DNA of 52,959 bases from Rhodocyclaceae bacterium (GTDB lineage: Bacteria; Pseudomonadota; Gammaproteobacteria; Burkholderiales; Rhodocyclaceae), in NCBI GenBank assembly GCA_018883265.1, contig VEQK01000009.1, positions 1 through 52,959 on the forward strand. Direction: 5' to 3'. The position numbers were made by a program, and so were the translations under genes. Of this stretch, positions 27,755 through 36,859 are shown piece by piece (positions within the stretch are counted from its first letter, which is position 1; each line of letters starts with the position of its first letter). A model generated the notes under the pieces. The model made no database searches. It was given only the letters and a program-made list of their open reading frames with translations, and had not been told where the DNA came from.

Positions 27755-27789
27755 AAAACGCCAGATCTTCGGATCTGGCGTTTTTTTTA
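27755..27789 (+). terminator. Terminator of the tRNA operon
   Basis: ACGCCAGATC pairs with GATCTGGCGT around a TTCG tetraloop, followed by eight T. It is a strong rho-independent terminator directly after tRNA-Asp. Confidence 0.95.
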
Positions 27790-27794
27790 CCTAT

Positions 27795-27811
27795 TTTGCT
27801 GCAACCGCAAA
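27795..27811. promoter_or_regulatory. TTTGC-N7-GCAAA candidate operator upstream of phasin 1
   Basis: TTTGCTGCAACCGCAAA is an inverted repeat with half-sites TTTGC and GCAAA, six bases before the -35 box of the phasin promoter. The same element, with the same TTTGCTGC left arm, occurs twice at the phasin 2 promoter. A repressor of the PhaR type is a plausible ligand but is not shown. Confidence 0.55.
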
Positions 27812-27817
27812 TAAATG

Positions 27818-27846
27818 TTGCATCGCGTCAAAAGCATGGGTATGAT
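27818..27846 (+). promoter_or_regulatory. Promoter of phasin 1
   Basis: TTGCAT (27818-27823), 17 bases, TATGAT (27841-27846): a strong sigma-70 promoter. It gives a leader of about 40 bases with GAGGAG (27881-27886) as the ribosome binding site. Confidence 0.8.
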
Positions 27847-27892
27847 GGTCGTTGTCGCCACCAAGAGCGCCAACTTTCAAGAGGAGTAGACC

Positions 27893-28435
27893 ATGAACAA
27901 GATGCTGAACACCGAAGACCTGATCTCTGCAAACACCGCCGCTATCGCCAACATGCAATCGGTTGCCAACACGGCTCTGGCTGCTGTCGAAAGCCTCGCT
28001 GCCCTGAATCTGGGTTTTGCCCGCGAATCACTAAACAACGGCAGCAAGCACGCACACGCTGCTCTGTCGGCCAAGACACCGCAAGAAGTTGCTGCACTGC
28101 AAGCTCAAGCCGCCAAGCCGGCCGCTGAAAACATGATGACCTACACCCGTACCGTGTACGAAATCACCACCGGTGCCGCCAAGGAAATCGGTGATCTGAT
28201 GAAGGGTCAGTTCGAACAACTGAACAAGGCTGCTCAACAAGCCGCTGAAAACGCCGCCAAGGCTTCGCCATTCGGTGCTGATGTCGCTCTGGCTGCCGTG
28301 AAGCAAGCTGTTGCTGCTGGTAACGCTGCTTACGAAAAGTTTGCACAGGCCACCCAACAAGCTGCTGACCTGGCTGAAAGCAACATCGCCAAGGCAACTT
28401 CGGCCGCTTCGCGCGCCGCCAAGAAGGCTGCCTAA
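27893..28435 (+). CDS. Phasin family protein (1)
   Basis: Phasins coat polyhydroxyalkanoate granules. The 180-residue protein is Ala- and Lys-rich, almost all amphipathic helix, and without signal peptide or membrane segment. It carries the family pattern: N-T-A-L-A-A-V-E-S-L-A-A-L-N near residue 24, P-Q-E-V-A-A-L-Q-A near 63, and Y-x-x-T-T-G-A-A-K-E near 92, ending in the common A-A-S-R-A-A-K-K-A-A tail. A close paralogue lies at 45967-46521. It is a single gene with its own strong promoter, candidate operator and terminator. PHA synthase genes are not in this window, so PHA production by the organism is inference. Confidence 0.93.
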   Translation: MNKMLNTEDLISANTAAIANMQSVANTALAAVESLAALNLGFARESLNNGSKHAHAALSAKTPQEVAALQAQAAKPAAENMMTYTRTVYEITTGAAKEIGDLMKGQFEQLNKAAQQAAENAAKASPFGADVALAAVKQAVAAGNAAYEKFAQATQQAADLAESNIAKATSAASRAAKKAA

Positions 28436-28476
28436 GCACCCCGCTTCCAGAAGGGGCTCCTCCGGGGGCCGGAAGA

Positions 28477-28510
28477 CAAAGCCCGCAGTTCATTCTGCGG
28501 GCTTTTTTTC
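28477..28510 (+). terminator. Terminator of phasin 1
   Basis: GCCCGCAG pairs with CTGCGGGC around TTCATT, followed by seven T. It is preceded by an A-run, so it also has a weaker reverse form. Confidence 0.93.
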
Positions 28511-28630
28511 GTTCGGGGAGCGCCTGGAGTTTTGTGCTATCATTATGATTCTGTTAAATATTTTGGCTTATTTGATAGCGTCTGCGGAAAACCCGTTGCA
28601 CCCCCTGCCATCGATTACCAGGCTTGCCGC

Positions 28631-30154
28631 TTGATTACCTATCGCCCCATCCTCGCTCTGCTGGCCGTTGGACTTACCTTGCTTACCGGGGGGGTGAACG
28701 CAGCCAACGATCAGTCCACCGGTGTTGCGGCGCCGGAGAAATCACCCATCAGCTGGGTACGCGCCGTTAACACACGACCCGGGCGTGACGCACCTGATTT
28801 GCTGGAACGCTTGCGCGATGGTTTTGCGATGCCGGATCTGGATAACGAGCTCGTACGAAAATACCAGAACTACTACATGAAGAATCCGGGCGCCATGCGT
28901 CGGCTCCTCGAAAACGGGCGACGCTATGCCTATTATGTCCTTGAGGAACTCGAGCGTCGTGGCATGCCGAGTGAATTAGCCCTATTGCCCATGGTCGAGA
29001 GCAGCTATAACCCCAAAGCGCTCTCACCGGCACGCGCCGCCGGACTCTGGCAATTCATCCCCTCGACAGGGCGCAATTACGGTCTTAGCCAATCGTGGTG
29101 GGAAGATAACCGCCGCGATGTGGTTTCTTCCACGGGCGCGGCGCTGGATTACCTCTCTTACCTCTACAGTCTGATGGGTGACTGGCATCTGGCGCTGGCC
29201 TCCTACAACTGGGGCGAAGGTGCCGTAGGTCGTTCAGTGGCCAAAAACCAGCAACAGGGGCTTCCTACCGGATATGACGATATCCGCATGCCAGCCGAAA
29301 CCAAGAACTACGTCCCTCGCCTGCAGGCGATCAAGAATATTCTGCGTGATCCCCAACTGGTTGCCCAGATGGGGCTACCGGTATTACCCAACCGGCCCTA
29401 CTTCGAGTCGGTCGCTCTTTACGGCAAGCATATCGATATCGATACCGTCGCCAAACTTGCCAATATCAGCGTTGACGAGGTGAAAGCACTAAATCCTGAA
29501 CATTACCGTCCGGTGTTGAAGGTCGAGACGATCAACCTGCCAAAAGATCGCGTCACGCAGTTCAAAGCCAATCTGAACTCCTATCAGGAAACTGAAAAGC
29601 CGTTGTCACGCTGGGCATCTTACACAGTACAGCCCGGCGAGAAGCCGGAGCGTATTGCCGATAAATTCAAGATGTCGATTTCCCAACTGCAGGAAGCCAA
29701 TGGTGTCTCCCTCAAATCATTGGGCAAACCCGGGCAGCCCCTGCTGGTGCTGACCGAAGGCGGAGAATTACCCAAGGGTGCGGCACCGATTGCCGAAATG
29801 GGCGATAACACACCTGTCAGCGTGCCGGAAGATGACAAACCACCCAGATCTGCAGGTGGCAAGAGCGACCAAGGTGTCAAGTCGAGCGCCAAAGATAGCG
29901 GGAAAAACAACGAGGCCAAGACGGGCAAACCAGGCAAGCCCAATAAAGACACTAAGAACGACAGAGGCATCGCAAAAGGGAAAGCCGAGAAATCCTCTGC
30001 CGCTGAAAGGAGTGCTAAATCGAGCAAAGAACCCGGCGCCACCAAGCCCTCAGCCAGGAGTAGCGATAAAGCTGCAAGCCCTAAAGTCGCCTCCTCTAAA
30101 TCCGGCAGCAAATCAGACAATAAAACGGTTAGCAAAGACAAGGCCAAGCGCTGA
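28631..30154 (+). CDS. mltD: Membrane-bound lytic murein transglycosylase D
   Basis: MltD cuts peptidoglycan glycan strands in the periplasm. The protein has a signal peptide and the SLT domain, with catalytic Glu in M-V-E-S-S-Y-N-P and the A-x-G-L-W-Q-F-I-P-S-T-G-R motif. A degenerate LysM-like segment follows (D-T-V-A-K-L-A-N-I-S-V-D-E-V), then one clear LysM module (Y-T-V-Q-P-G-E-K-P-E-R-I-A). The last 130 or so residues are a Lys/Ser/Ala-rich low-complexity tail that may bind anionic polymers. I chose the TTG at 28631 because it begins directly before the signal peptide; a TTG at 28532 is possible but falls on promoter-like sequence. No lipobox is visible, unlike E. coli MltD. Confidence 0.9.
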   Translation: MITYRPILALLAVGLTLLTGGVNAANDQSTGVAAPEKSPISWVRAVNTRPGRDAPDLLERLRDGFAMPDLDNELVRKYQNYYMKNPGAMRRLLENGRRYAYYVLEELERRGMPSELALLPMVESSYNPKALSPARAAGLWQFIPSTGRNYGLSQSWWEDNRRDVVSSTGAALDYLSYLYSLMGDWHLALASYNWGEGAVGRSVAKNQQQGLPTGYDDIRMPAETKNYVPRLQAIKNILRDPQLVAQMGLPVLPNRPYFESVALYGKHIDIDTVAKLANISVDEVKALNPEHYRPVLKVETINLPKDRVTQFKANLNSYQETEKPLSRWASYTVQPGEKPERIADKFKMSISQLQEANGVSLKSLGKPGQPLLVLTEGGELPKGAAPIAEMGDNTPVSVPEDDKPPRSAGGKSDQGVKSSAKDSGKNNEAKTGKPGKPNKDTKNDRGIAKGKAEKSSAAERSAKSSKEPGATKPSARSSDKAASPKVASSKSGSKSDNKTVSKDKAKR

Positions 30155-30177
30155 GCCTGTCTGCAAGCTCGCGTAAC

Positions 30178-32070
30178 TTAACGGATGACAGGCACTGACA
30201 CGAGGAGCGACTGAGTGTAAGCGTCCTGTGGATCATCGAAGATCTGTTGCACGGTACCCTGCTCAACGATACGGCCAGCCTGCATCACGGCGACATGATC
30301 AGCGAGATAGCGCACCACGCCGAAGTTATGTGTAATAAAAAGATAGGCCATGCCAGTCTGGGCCTGAAGATCACGCAGGAGATTCAGAATCTGTGCCTGC
30401 ACCGATACGTCCAGCGCCGAGGTTGGCTCATCGCAGATCAGTACGGCCGGATTGACGGCTAACGCCCGGGCGATGGCAATGCGTTGGCGTTGTCCACCCG
30501 AAAATTCGTGAGGGAAACGGTCAAGGGCATCGGCTGCCAGGCCTACCCTTTCCAACAGGGCGCACAATGCCGCTTCGCTATAAATCTCCGGGGCAAGACC
30601 GAGTGCACGCGGACCCTCGGCCAGAATGGCACGAATCCGTTGGCGCGGGTCGAGTGAGGCAAAGGGATCCTGAAATACCATTTGCACGTTGCGCCGCCAG
30701 CCGGTTGGCGGACGAACGCCCTGCCCGGCAATCGGCATCCCCTGTAAAGAAATTTGCCCACCGCTCAGTGCCTGCAAACCTAGGACTGCGCGAGCCGTGG
30801 TCGTTTTACCGCAGCCCGACTCGCCAACCAGTGCCAGCGTTTCTCCGGGATTGAGTGTCAGGCTTACGCCATCGACCACGGGCCTAGCGGGACTTTTAGC
30901 GCCGAACCATCGTGAGAAAGGCCATGGCCATAGTCTATTGCCGGGCGCATACGTTACTTGCAGATCGCGGATATCCAGTACCTTTGAGGCTTCGTGCGGA
31001 GGCCTTGCTGGCACGGCCATGAACTCATGATGGCTGGTCATGGCTTCATCGCCCGCTCGCCAGCACAGCACCTGATGCTCGACCGGGCCAGAGCAAAATT
31101 CCCCCGGAATTATTACCTGTGGTGGTGATTCAAGGAGACAGTGCGGTTCCTGATCGGCACAACGCGGAGCGAAGCGACAGGCCATCGGCCACTGGCCGAG
31201 CGATGGAACACGACCGGGAAGCTGGAACAGATTTTGCCCACGCGTCGCTCTTTCCGGCAATGCGGCCAGCAAAGCACGTGTATAGGGATGCGCCGGATGA
31301 TGCAGCACATCGGAGACGGCACCACTTTCCACAATCTGCCCGGCGTACATCACGGCCACACGATCAGCGCGGGAGGCGACTACAGCCAGATCGTGCGTGA
31401 TCAATAGGACGCCCATCTGTCGTGCCTGCTGCAGGGTCCGGATGAGATCGAGAATCTGCGCCTGAAGTGTGACATCAAGTGCGGTAGTTGGTTCGTCGGC
31501 CAGCAGGATCTGCGGGTCGCCAGCCAATGCCATGGCGATCATGGCGCGTTGCTTCATGCCGCCCGAAAGTTCGAAGGGATAGGCAGTCGCTGCCTTGTCC
31601 GGATCGGGCAAACCTACCTGATCGAGCAAGATACGAACTTCACGTTGCGTGGCTTGTGTATCCAGACCACGATGTAATCGGATCACTTCGGCGATCTGTT
31701 CACCAATGCGCATCACCGGATTGAGGCTGGTGGCGGGTTCCTGAAAAATCATTGCCATCCGCCGGCCTCTGATCTCGCGCATTCGTGTTTCTGAAACACG
31801 CATCAGGTCCTCTGGTCGACGCGGGTCATCGCTGGCCAGTAACAGGCGACCGGATTGATATCGGGCATTCGGTGGCAAAAGGCGCATCAACGCCAGTGAG
31901 GTCAATGATTTGCCACAACCCGATTCGCCGAGCAGCGCCAGTGTCTCGCCGGCGTGCAAATCGAAATGGATGTTACTCAGCGCATCGGTGAGTGTGGTCG
32001 TTCCATCCATACCCTGCCGAGCAAAGGCCAGCGAGAGATCACGAACTTTCAGGAGTGGTTGGACTGTCAC
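30178..32070 (-). CDS. yejF: Peptide ABC transporter, fused ATP-binding protein (YejF-like)
   Basis: Two complete ABC ATPase domains in one 630-residue chain energise the peptide importer. The first (about 5-270) has Walker A G-E-S-G-C-G-K-S, signature L-S-G-G-M and Walker B ending L-L-A-D-E-P-T-T. The second (about 360-625) has G-E-S-G-C-G-K-T, F-S-G-G-Q-R-Q-R and L-I-C-D-E-P-T-S. An oligopeptide-transporter C-terminal segment follows domain 1, with cysteines that may bind a metal (C-R-F-A-P-R-C). The start is GTG, overlapping the yejE stop (GTGA). It is the last gene of the yejA-yejB-yejE-yejF operon. E. coli YejF is 529 residues. Confidence 0.93.
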   Translation of the reverse strand: MTVQPLLKVRDLSLAFARQGMDGTTTLTDALSNIHFDLHAGETLALLGESGCGKSLTSLALMRLLPPNARYQSGRLLLASDDPRRPEDLMRVSETRMREIRGRRMAMIFQEPATSLNPVMRIGEQIAEVIRLHRGLDTQATQREVRILLDQVGLPDPDKAATAYPFELSGGMKQRAMIAMALAGDPQILLADEPTTALDVTLQAQILDLIRTLQQARQMGVLLITHDLAVVASRADRVAVMYAGQIVESGAVSDVLHHPAHPYTRALLAALPERATRGQNLFQLPGRVPSLGQWPMACRFAPRCADQEPHCLLESPPQVIIPGEFCSGPVEHQVLCWRAGDEAMTSHHEFMAVPARPPHEASKVLDIRDLQVTYAPGNRLWPWPFSRWFGAKSPARPVVDGVSLTLNPGETLALVGESGCGKTTTARAVLGLQALSGGQISLQGMPIAGQGVRPPTGWRRNVQMVFQDPFASLDPRQRIRAILAEGPRALGLAPEIYSEAALCALLERVGLAADALDRFPHEFSGGQRQRIAIARALAVNPAVLICDEPTSALDVSVQAQILNLLRDLQAQTGMAYLFITHNFGVVRYLADHVAVMQAGRIVEQGTVQQIFDDPQDAYTQSLLVSVPVIR

Positions 32071-33536
32071 GATTGACGCTCCGAACGCGGGTCGAGCGCA
32101 TCACGGACCGCATCGGCCAGAATATTGGCAGCAAGAACCAGAACGACCATAAACATGAACGCGGCCGTCAGGGTCCACCAGACAACGGGTTCACGCGAGA
32201 GTTCCATCCGGGCGTTGTTGATCATGAGCCCGAAGCTGAACATGGTGGGATCTACGCCGATGCCGATGTAAGACAGTACGGCTTCGGCCAGTACCAGCGT
32301 AGAGAACTCCATCACCATCGTAATCAGAATGATCGGAAACACGTTCGGTAGAATATGCCGCAACAGAATACGACCGGCGCTTACCCCAAAGGCGCGGGCG
32401 GCCTGCACGTATTCGTATTCGCGCATCTTGAGCGATTCGCCCCGCAGAAGTCTTGCTATGCCGGTCCAGCTGGTCATCCCAAGGATGATGCATAGCGCAA
32501 GAAGACGCACATCACCACGTTCTACGGCCGTGCCAAACCACTCCGGATGATTGTCGAGCATGACCTGAATACTGAGCACGGCAGCGGCAATCAGCAGAAC
32601 ACCCGGGATCGCACTAACCGTCGTGTACACATACTGGATGACGTCATCCACCTTGCCGCGGAAATAACCCGCCGCAAGACCGAGAATAACGCCAATCGGC
32701 AAGGTCACCAATGTGGGCACTAGCCCGATGATGAGCGCTGTCCGCAAACTCTTGAGGACCTGATACAGCACATCCTGCCCAACCTTATCAGTGCCGAAAA
32801 CGTGAAAGTTCAGACTCAGGGATGCAAAGACACCTGTGATCACGAACACGACACCCAGTGTCAACATGGCCCAACGCCGGGCAACCGGATGACGCCTCGA
32901 CACTACTGCAGAGTGTTTTCCTCTGATGAGAGCTAACAGCGCCAAACAGACAAAGACGCAGCCAGCATATGCAGCCAGACCGCCAAGGATGCCGACTGCA
33001 ACACGGCTAACCACATCACGCCAGTAGTCAACATCACTCACGGCCCCGGGTGCAAACGCCTGGCCAGCCACCTTGAGACGCAGTGCTTCACGTCTGACCT
33101 CGACGCTGCCATCCGGCAAAGTCACCGTAATGGGCTCCAACGCCGACAGATGGACGGCCAGCGGCGCCGAGTAGGTTTTCTCGTAACCATCGCGCAGACC
33201 AGTGAGCACCAGATCGAGCACCGAATTCACTTCCACGGCATAGCGCACTTGCGACGTATCTGGCGCACCCGCTCCGTTGGACAATGCCGGCAAGGGCTGG
33301 CGGAAATGAATCGAGTCCAGCAATGCAAACGATGCCGCAACGGCCAGAATGACGGCAGAAACAACGGCTAGGCGCTGCTGAAAGACATTGCGCCAGACTT
33401 CCCGTTGCAGAGGCGATCGCAGAATCACGCCCAGACCAATGAGGAATGCCATGAAAAGCAGCCAGAGCAAGGCGTCCGTGACCAGACAAACCCAGAGGCT
33501 GTTACGCAGGATGTGCAGGAATTCGATCGGATCCAT
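32067..33536 (-). CDS. yejE: Peptide ABC transporter permease (YejE-like, extended)
   Basis: The C-terminal 280 or so residues form a DppC/YejE-type permease: the G-T-D-K-V-G-Q-D-V-L-Y motif opens the domain, and the E-A-A-like coupling loop is A-R-A-F-G-V-S-A-G-R-I-L-L-R-H-I-L-P. Before it lies an unusually long N-terminal part (about residues 1-205) with two further hydrophobic segments. These flank a soluble stretch (about 75-170) that would face the periplasm. E. coli YejE has 341 residues, this one 489. It follows yejB by two bases and overlaps yejF by four. Confidence 0.92.
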   Translation of the reverse strand: MDPIEFLHILRNSLWVCLVTDALLWLLFMAFLIGLGVILRSPLQREVWRNVFQQRLAVVSAVILAVAASFALLDSIHFRQPLPALSNGAGAPDTSQVRYAVEVNSVLDLVLTGLRDGYEKTYSAPLAVHLSALEPITVTLPDGSVEVRREALRLKVAGQAFAPGAVSDVDYWRDVVSRVAVGILGGLAAYAGCVFVCLALLALIRGKHSAVVSRRHPVARRWAMLTLGVVFVITGVFASLSLNFHVFGTDKVGQDVLYQVLKSLRTALIIGLVPTLVTLPIGVILGLAAGYFRGKVDDVIQYVYTTVSAIPGVLLIAAAVLSIQVMLDNHPEWFGTAVERGDVRLLALCIILGMTSWTGIARLLRGESLKMREYEYVQAARAFGVSAGRILLRHILPNVFPIILITMVMEFSTLVLAEAVLSYIGIGVDPTMFSFGLMINNARMELSREPVVWWTLTAAFMFMVVLVLAANILADAVRDALDPRSERQS

Positions 33537-33538
33537 CG

Positions 33539-34519
33539 CTATTTCAACCGGATGCGTGGATCAACGAGGGTATACGACAGATCCGTGAGAATAAGCCCCA
33601 CGAGATACAACACGGAACCGAGAAAGACCATAGCACGCACGACAGCGAAATCCTGGGCCGCGATGGCATCAATGGTGTAGCTACCCAAGCCGGGAATACC
33701 AAAAAAGGATTCGACCAGGAGCGAGCCCAGAAAGAGTGATGGAATCACCACCACGACGCCGGTCAGAATGGGAATCAGGCCATTACGCAACACATGACCA
33801 AAGAGCACACGCGTTTCAGACAGACCTTTGGCGCGGGCCGTGCGTACATAATCACGACCGATTTCCTCGAGGAAAATCGTACGATACCAGCGCGTGGATC
33901 CGCCAATGCCGGCAACGAGACTTACGGCTACCGGCAGAATAAGGAAGTGCCAGGCCGTCCAGGGGTTACTCTCATAGCCGGAGATGGGCACCAGTTTCAG
34001 CACGCGTGCAAAAACGAACTGGCCGCCGATAATGAAAAATAGCGAAGATATCGACATCAGCGTCACGCTGATCACCACACCGGTCCGATCCAGCCAGGTT
34101 CCACGAAACAGCACCAGCATCAGTGCCAGACTGACCGTCAGGCCAAGGCCGATCACGAAGGTGGGCACGGCAATCGCAAGCGATGGCCCCATGCGTTGGC
34201 GGATTTCCTGACCGATCTCGCGACCGTCTTCGCTTCGCCCAAACTCTCCGGCAAACAGCGTCATCGATTTTTCGTAGAAGATGGTATGGGTCAACTTTTG
34301 CACGCCCTCCGCCTTTTCGTTGATGAAGAGCGGTTTGTCATATCCACGTGCCGCCTTCCATTGCTGGATGGCATCAGGTGTCACTCGTTTGACGCCTAAT
34401 TGCATACGCGCCATATCATCCGGACTATTGACCATGAAAAACAAGGCAAAGGTGATGAGATTGACGCCGATCAGAATGGGGATCGCATAGAGCAGTCGGC
34501 GAAACAGATAACGCAACAT
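33539..34519 (-). CDS. yejB: Peptide ABC transporter permease (YejB-like)
   Basis: A 326-residue DppB-type inner-membrane permease with about six transmembrane helices. The N-terminus is the family's M-L-R-Y-L-F-R-R-L-L-Y-A-I-P-I-L, and the coupling-loop motif is R-T-A-R-A-K-G-L-S-E-T-R-V-L-F-G-H-V-L-R-N. It pairs with YejE to form the channel. Its ATG overlaps the yejA stop by one base (TGATG). Confidence 0.94.
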   Translation of the reverse strand: MLRYLFRRLLYAIPILIGVNLITFALFFMVNSPDDMARMQLGVKRVTPDAIQQWKAARGYDKPLFINEKAEGVQKLTHTIFYEKSMTLFAGEFGRSEDGREIGQEIRQRMGPSLAIAVPTFVIGLGLTVSLALMLVLFRGTWLDRTGVVISVTLMSISSLFFIIGGQFVFARVLKLVPISGYESNPWTAWHFLILPVAVSLVAGIGGSTRWYRTIFLEEIGRDYVRTARAKGLSETRVLFGHVLRNGLIPILTGVVVVIPSLFLGSLLVESFFGIPGLGSYTIDAIAAQDFAVVRAMVFLGSVLYLVGLILTDLSYTLVDPRIRLK

Positions 34520-36738
34520 CAGGACTTCCTCACCCGTTGGCCAAAAGCATCAAGATCGGCGCGTGACCGATAGGCGCGAAGCGCTGGCCACAGCAAGGCC
34601 AGGATGCCAGCTATTAGAAAGCCAAAGGGCCAGAGCAATGGTCTATTCCAGGACTTACGCATGGCCTCTCGCCGGTCAGCATCCATCCGTTGATATTTGA
34701 GCGTATTGTTCGCCACATTATTGAGCTTCAGGTTCTGCAGCCAACCATGTCGCAACACATAGGTCTTGGGATAAAACCAGTAGATCCATGGGGCATCTTC
34801 ACGTACCAGTTTCAGCATCGAATCGATCACTTGCTGGCGCGCGGGCCCATTCGGCATATTTTTCATGACTCGAAACAGGCGATCGAATTCGGGGTTGCTG
34901 TAGTTCGCCGTGTTCTCTCCACCGTGCGCCACTTTGCCCTCCGGGCCATAAAGCAGGAAGAAGAAGTTTTCCGGATCCGGGTAATCGGCATTCCATCCCA
35001 GGAAGTAGAGCTGTGCACTACCCTTGCGCAATTTTTCCTGGAAACGGTTGAAGTCGGTACTACGAACGACGAGCTGGATACCCAGCTGGTTAAGTTGGCG
35101 TGACATCCAGTCCATCGTCGATTTATCGCCAAGGCCGCCTGAGGTCGTATCCAAATTCAACACCAGGGGTTTGCCACTCCGTCTGTCACGGCCATCGGGC
35201 CATCCTGCTTGCGCGAGCAACGCTTTGGCTTCATTGAGACTGCGCCGTTGTGGCGCCCCGTTTTTCCAGGTGTAGACCACCGGGTTGATACCGGCTTGAC
35301 CTGGTAAATATCCGAAGATGCCTGGCGGTATTGGCCCCATGCCCGGATGCCCCCGTCCATTGAGAAAGATCGAAATGAATTCTTCCTGATCCAGTGCAAT
35401 CGACAATGCTTGACGGAGAAGCTTTGCCCGGCGCTGTTCTTCAGGTGTTTTACCGCCCACCACGGAATCGAGCAAATTAAAGCCCATGTAATAGACTGAG
35501 GTACGCACCGCAGTTTGCAAACGGATGCCCTGCTCGGCCATAGCCGGAGATACATTCACATCGCCGCTGACGGTGACACGTATGGCCTGATCAAAACTAT
35601 CGGATGAAATGCCTGATTCGTCGTAATACCCCTGCAGGAATTTGTTCCAGTAGGGCAAGCTCTCTTTCTCGCGGCTGAACACCACGCCGTCGACCAGAGG
35701 CAAACGTGCATCACAATCGACCAGCAGGCCTGCTGCAGCATCTCCGGGCTCCCCCTCGCAGGGATAGCGCTCGTCATGGAAATTGGGATTTCGCGCCAAT
35801 TCGATACGCGAATTCGGGTTGTTATGAACCATCATGTATGGTCCGGTACCCACCGGCCAGGTATCGATGCTGACATTGCTGCGGCGTAACGCCGGTTGAC
35901 CATAGAACTGGTCAACTTCGCGCGGAACGGGTGCGAAAAAGTTCATGGCAAGCCAGTAGATAAACTGTGGATACTTGCCTTCAAGGGTAATCTCGAGTGT
36001 ATGGTCATCAATCGCCACGGCGCCTGACAGCGGCAATGGGTCCAGATCAATCCAGGCGCCGGGTTGCGCGTCGCTACGGGTTTTGATGTCTTCCGACAGT
36101 ATCTTCAAGCCCTGGATATGCTCGGCCATCATCACGAATATAGGCGACTGAACGGCAGGGTGCGCCAGCCGTTTGATCTGATAGACGTAATCCTGCGCCT
36201 TGAGTGAACGTGTGCCGGGCTCCGGCAGGGCCATGGGTCCGTTAGCGCCCTGTACTGCGCGCGCCTGGCTGGCATCCAGATTCATATAGCGCGACGTTCC
36301 GTCGGCGTTCAGGCTGAAAGCCGGATGTGGCTGATAGCGGATATCGTCTCGCAGCTTCATCCGATAAACCGTTCGCGCCACCTGATCAGACGGCGCCGAC
36401 TCAGCCAGAGGACGCCCTGTCTTGTCGTAAAAACGGACGTCCGGCTGACCCTCCAGGGTCGCCGGAATCAACGTGTAGGGGCGCTTCAGGTAATGATATT
36501 GCAGCGGCGGCTCATAGATCTGGGCAAGGAAGACGATCTCATTGTTGGAATAGGCAATCGCCGGGTCCAGATGTTTGGGGCGTTCGGAAAAGCTGGTGTA
36601 CAGGCGGTTGCTGCCACGCTCGCTGGAGGGGTATGGGTCATTCCATTCCGTACCACAACCGGTCAGAACCGGTAACAACAGCGCCGCAAGAAGCAGCGCC
36701 CAGAGATTTCGACCAGTAATCTTTAACAAAAAAAGCAT
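34519..36738 (-). CDS. yejA: Peptide ABC transporter substrate-binding lipoprotein (YejA-like)
   Basis: A 739-residue family 5 solute-binding protein, the peptide-capturing part of the importer; in enterobacteria YejABEF takes up oligopeptides including microcin C. The N-terminus is a lipoprotein signal with lipobox L-T-G-C (Cys28). The binding domain fills residues 40-690. An odd feature is a second hydrophobic helix at the C-terminus (about 700-722, P-F-G-F-L-I-A-G-I-L-A-L-L-W-P), followed by a basic tail, so the protein may be fixed to the inner membrane at both ends. It is the first gene of the four-gene operon, divergent from fabI by 121 bases. Confidence 0.92.
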   Translation of the reverse strand: MLFLLKITGRNLWALLLAALLLPVLTGCGTEWNDPYPSSERGSNRLYTSFSERPKHLDPAIAYSNNEIVFLAQIYEPPLQYHYLKRPYTLIPATLEGQPDVRFYDKTGRPLAESAPSDQVARTVYRMKLRDDIRYQPHPAFSLNADGTSRYMNLDASQARAVQGANGPMALPEPGTRSLKAQDYVYQIKRLAHPAVQSPIFVMMAEHIQGLKILSEDIKTRSDAQPGAWIDLDPLPLSGAVAIDDHTLEITLEGKYPQFIYWLAMNFFAPVPREVDQFYGQPALRRSNVSIDTWPVGTGPYMMVHNNPNSRIELARNPNFHDERYPCEGEPGDAAAGLLVDCDARLPLVDGVVFSREKESLPYWNKFLQGYYDESGISSDSFDQAIRVTVSGDVNVSPAMAEQGIRLQTAVRTSVYYMGFNLLDSVVGGKTPEEQRRAKLLRQALSIALDQEEFISIFLNGRGHPGMGPIPPGIFGYLPGQAGINPVVYTWKNGAPQRRSLNEAKALLAQAGWPDGRDRRSGKPLVLNLDTTSGGLGDKSTMDWMSRQLNQLGIQLVVRSTDFNRFQEKLRKGSAQLYFLGWNADYPDPENFFFLLYGPEGKVAHGGENTANYSNPEFDRLFRVMKNMPNGPARQQVIDSMLKLVREDAPWIYWFYPKTYVLRHGWLQNLKLNNVANNTLKYQRMDADRREAMRKSWNRPLLWPFGFLIAGILALLWPALRAYRSRADLDAFGQRVRKS

Positions 36739-36751
36739 TCTGCAAGTCTAA

Positions 36752-36779
36752 CTGATCTGCCAGCCGTTCAACGTATAAT
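36752..36779 (+). promoter_or_regulatory. Probable fabI promoter
   Basis: A perfect -10 box TATAAT (36774-36779) follows CTGATC (36752-36757), a weak -35, by 16 bases. It gives a leader of about 75 bases before the fabI ATG, which has a good AAAAGGAG ribosome binding site. Confidence 0.55.
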
Positions 36780-36859
36780 CACACGATTGTCATTGTCCGG
36801 CCTCGGCGTTTAGCCAGGGCTATCACCCCGCCACCTGTTAATGGTGAAAAGGAGTCATC

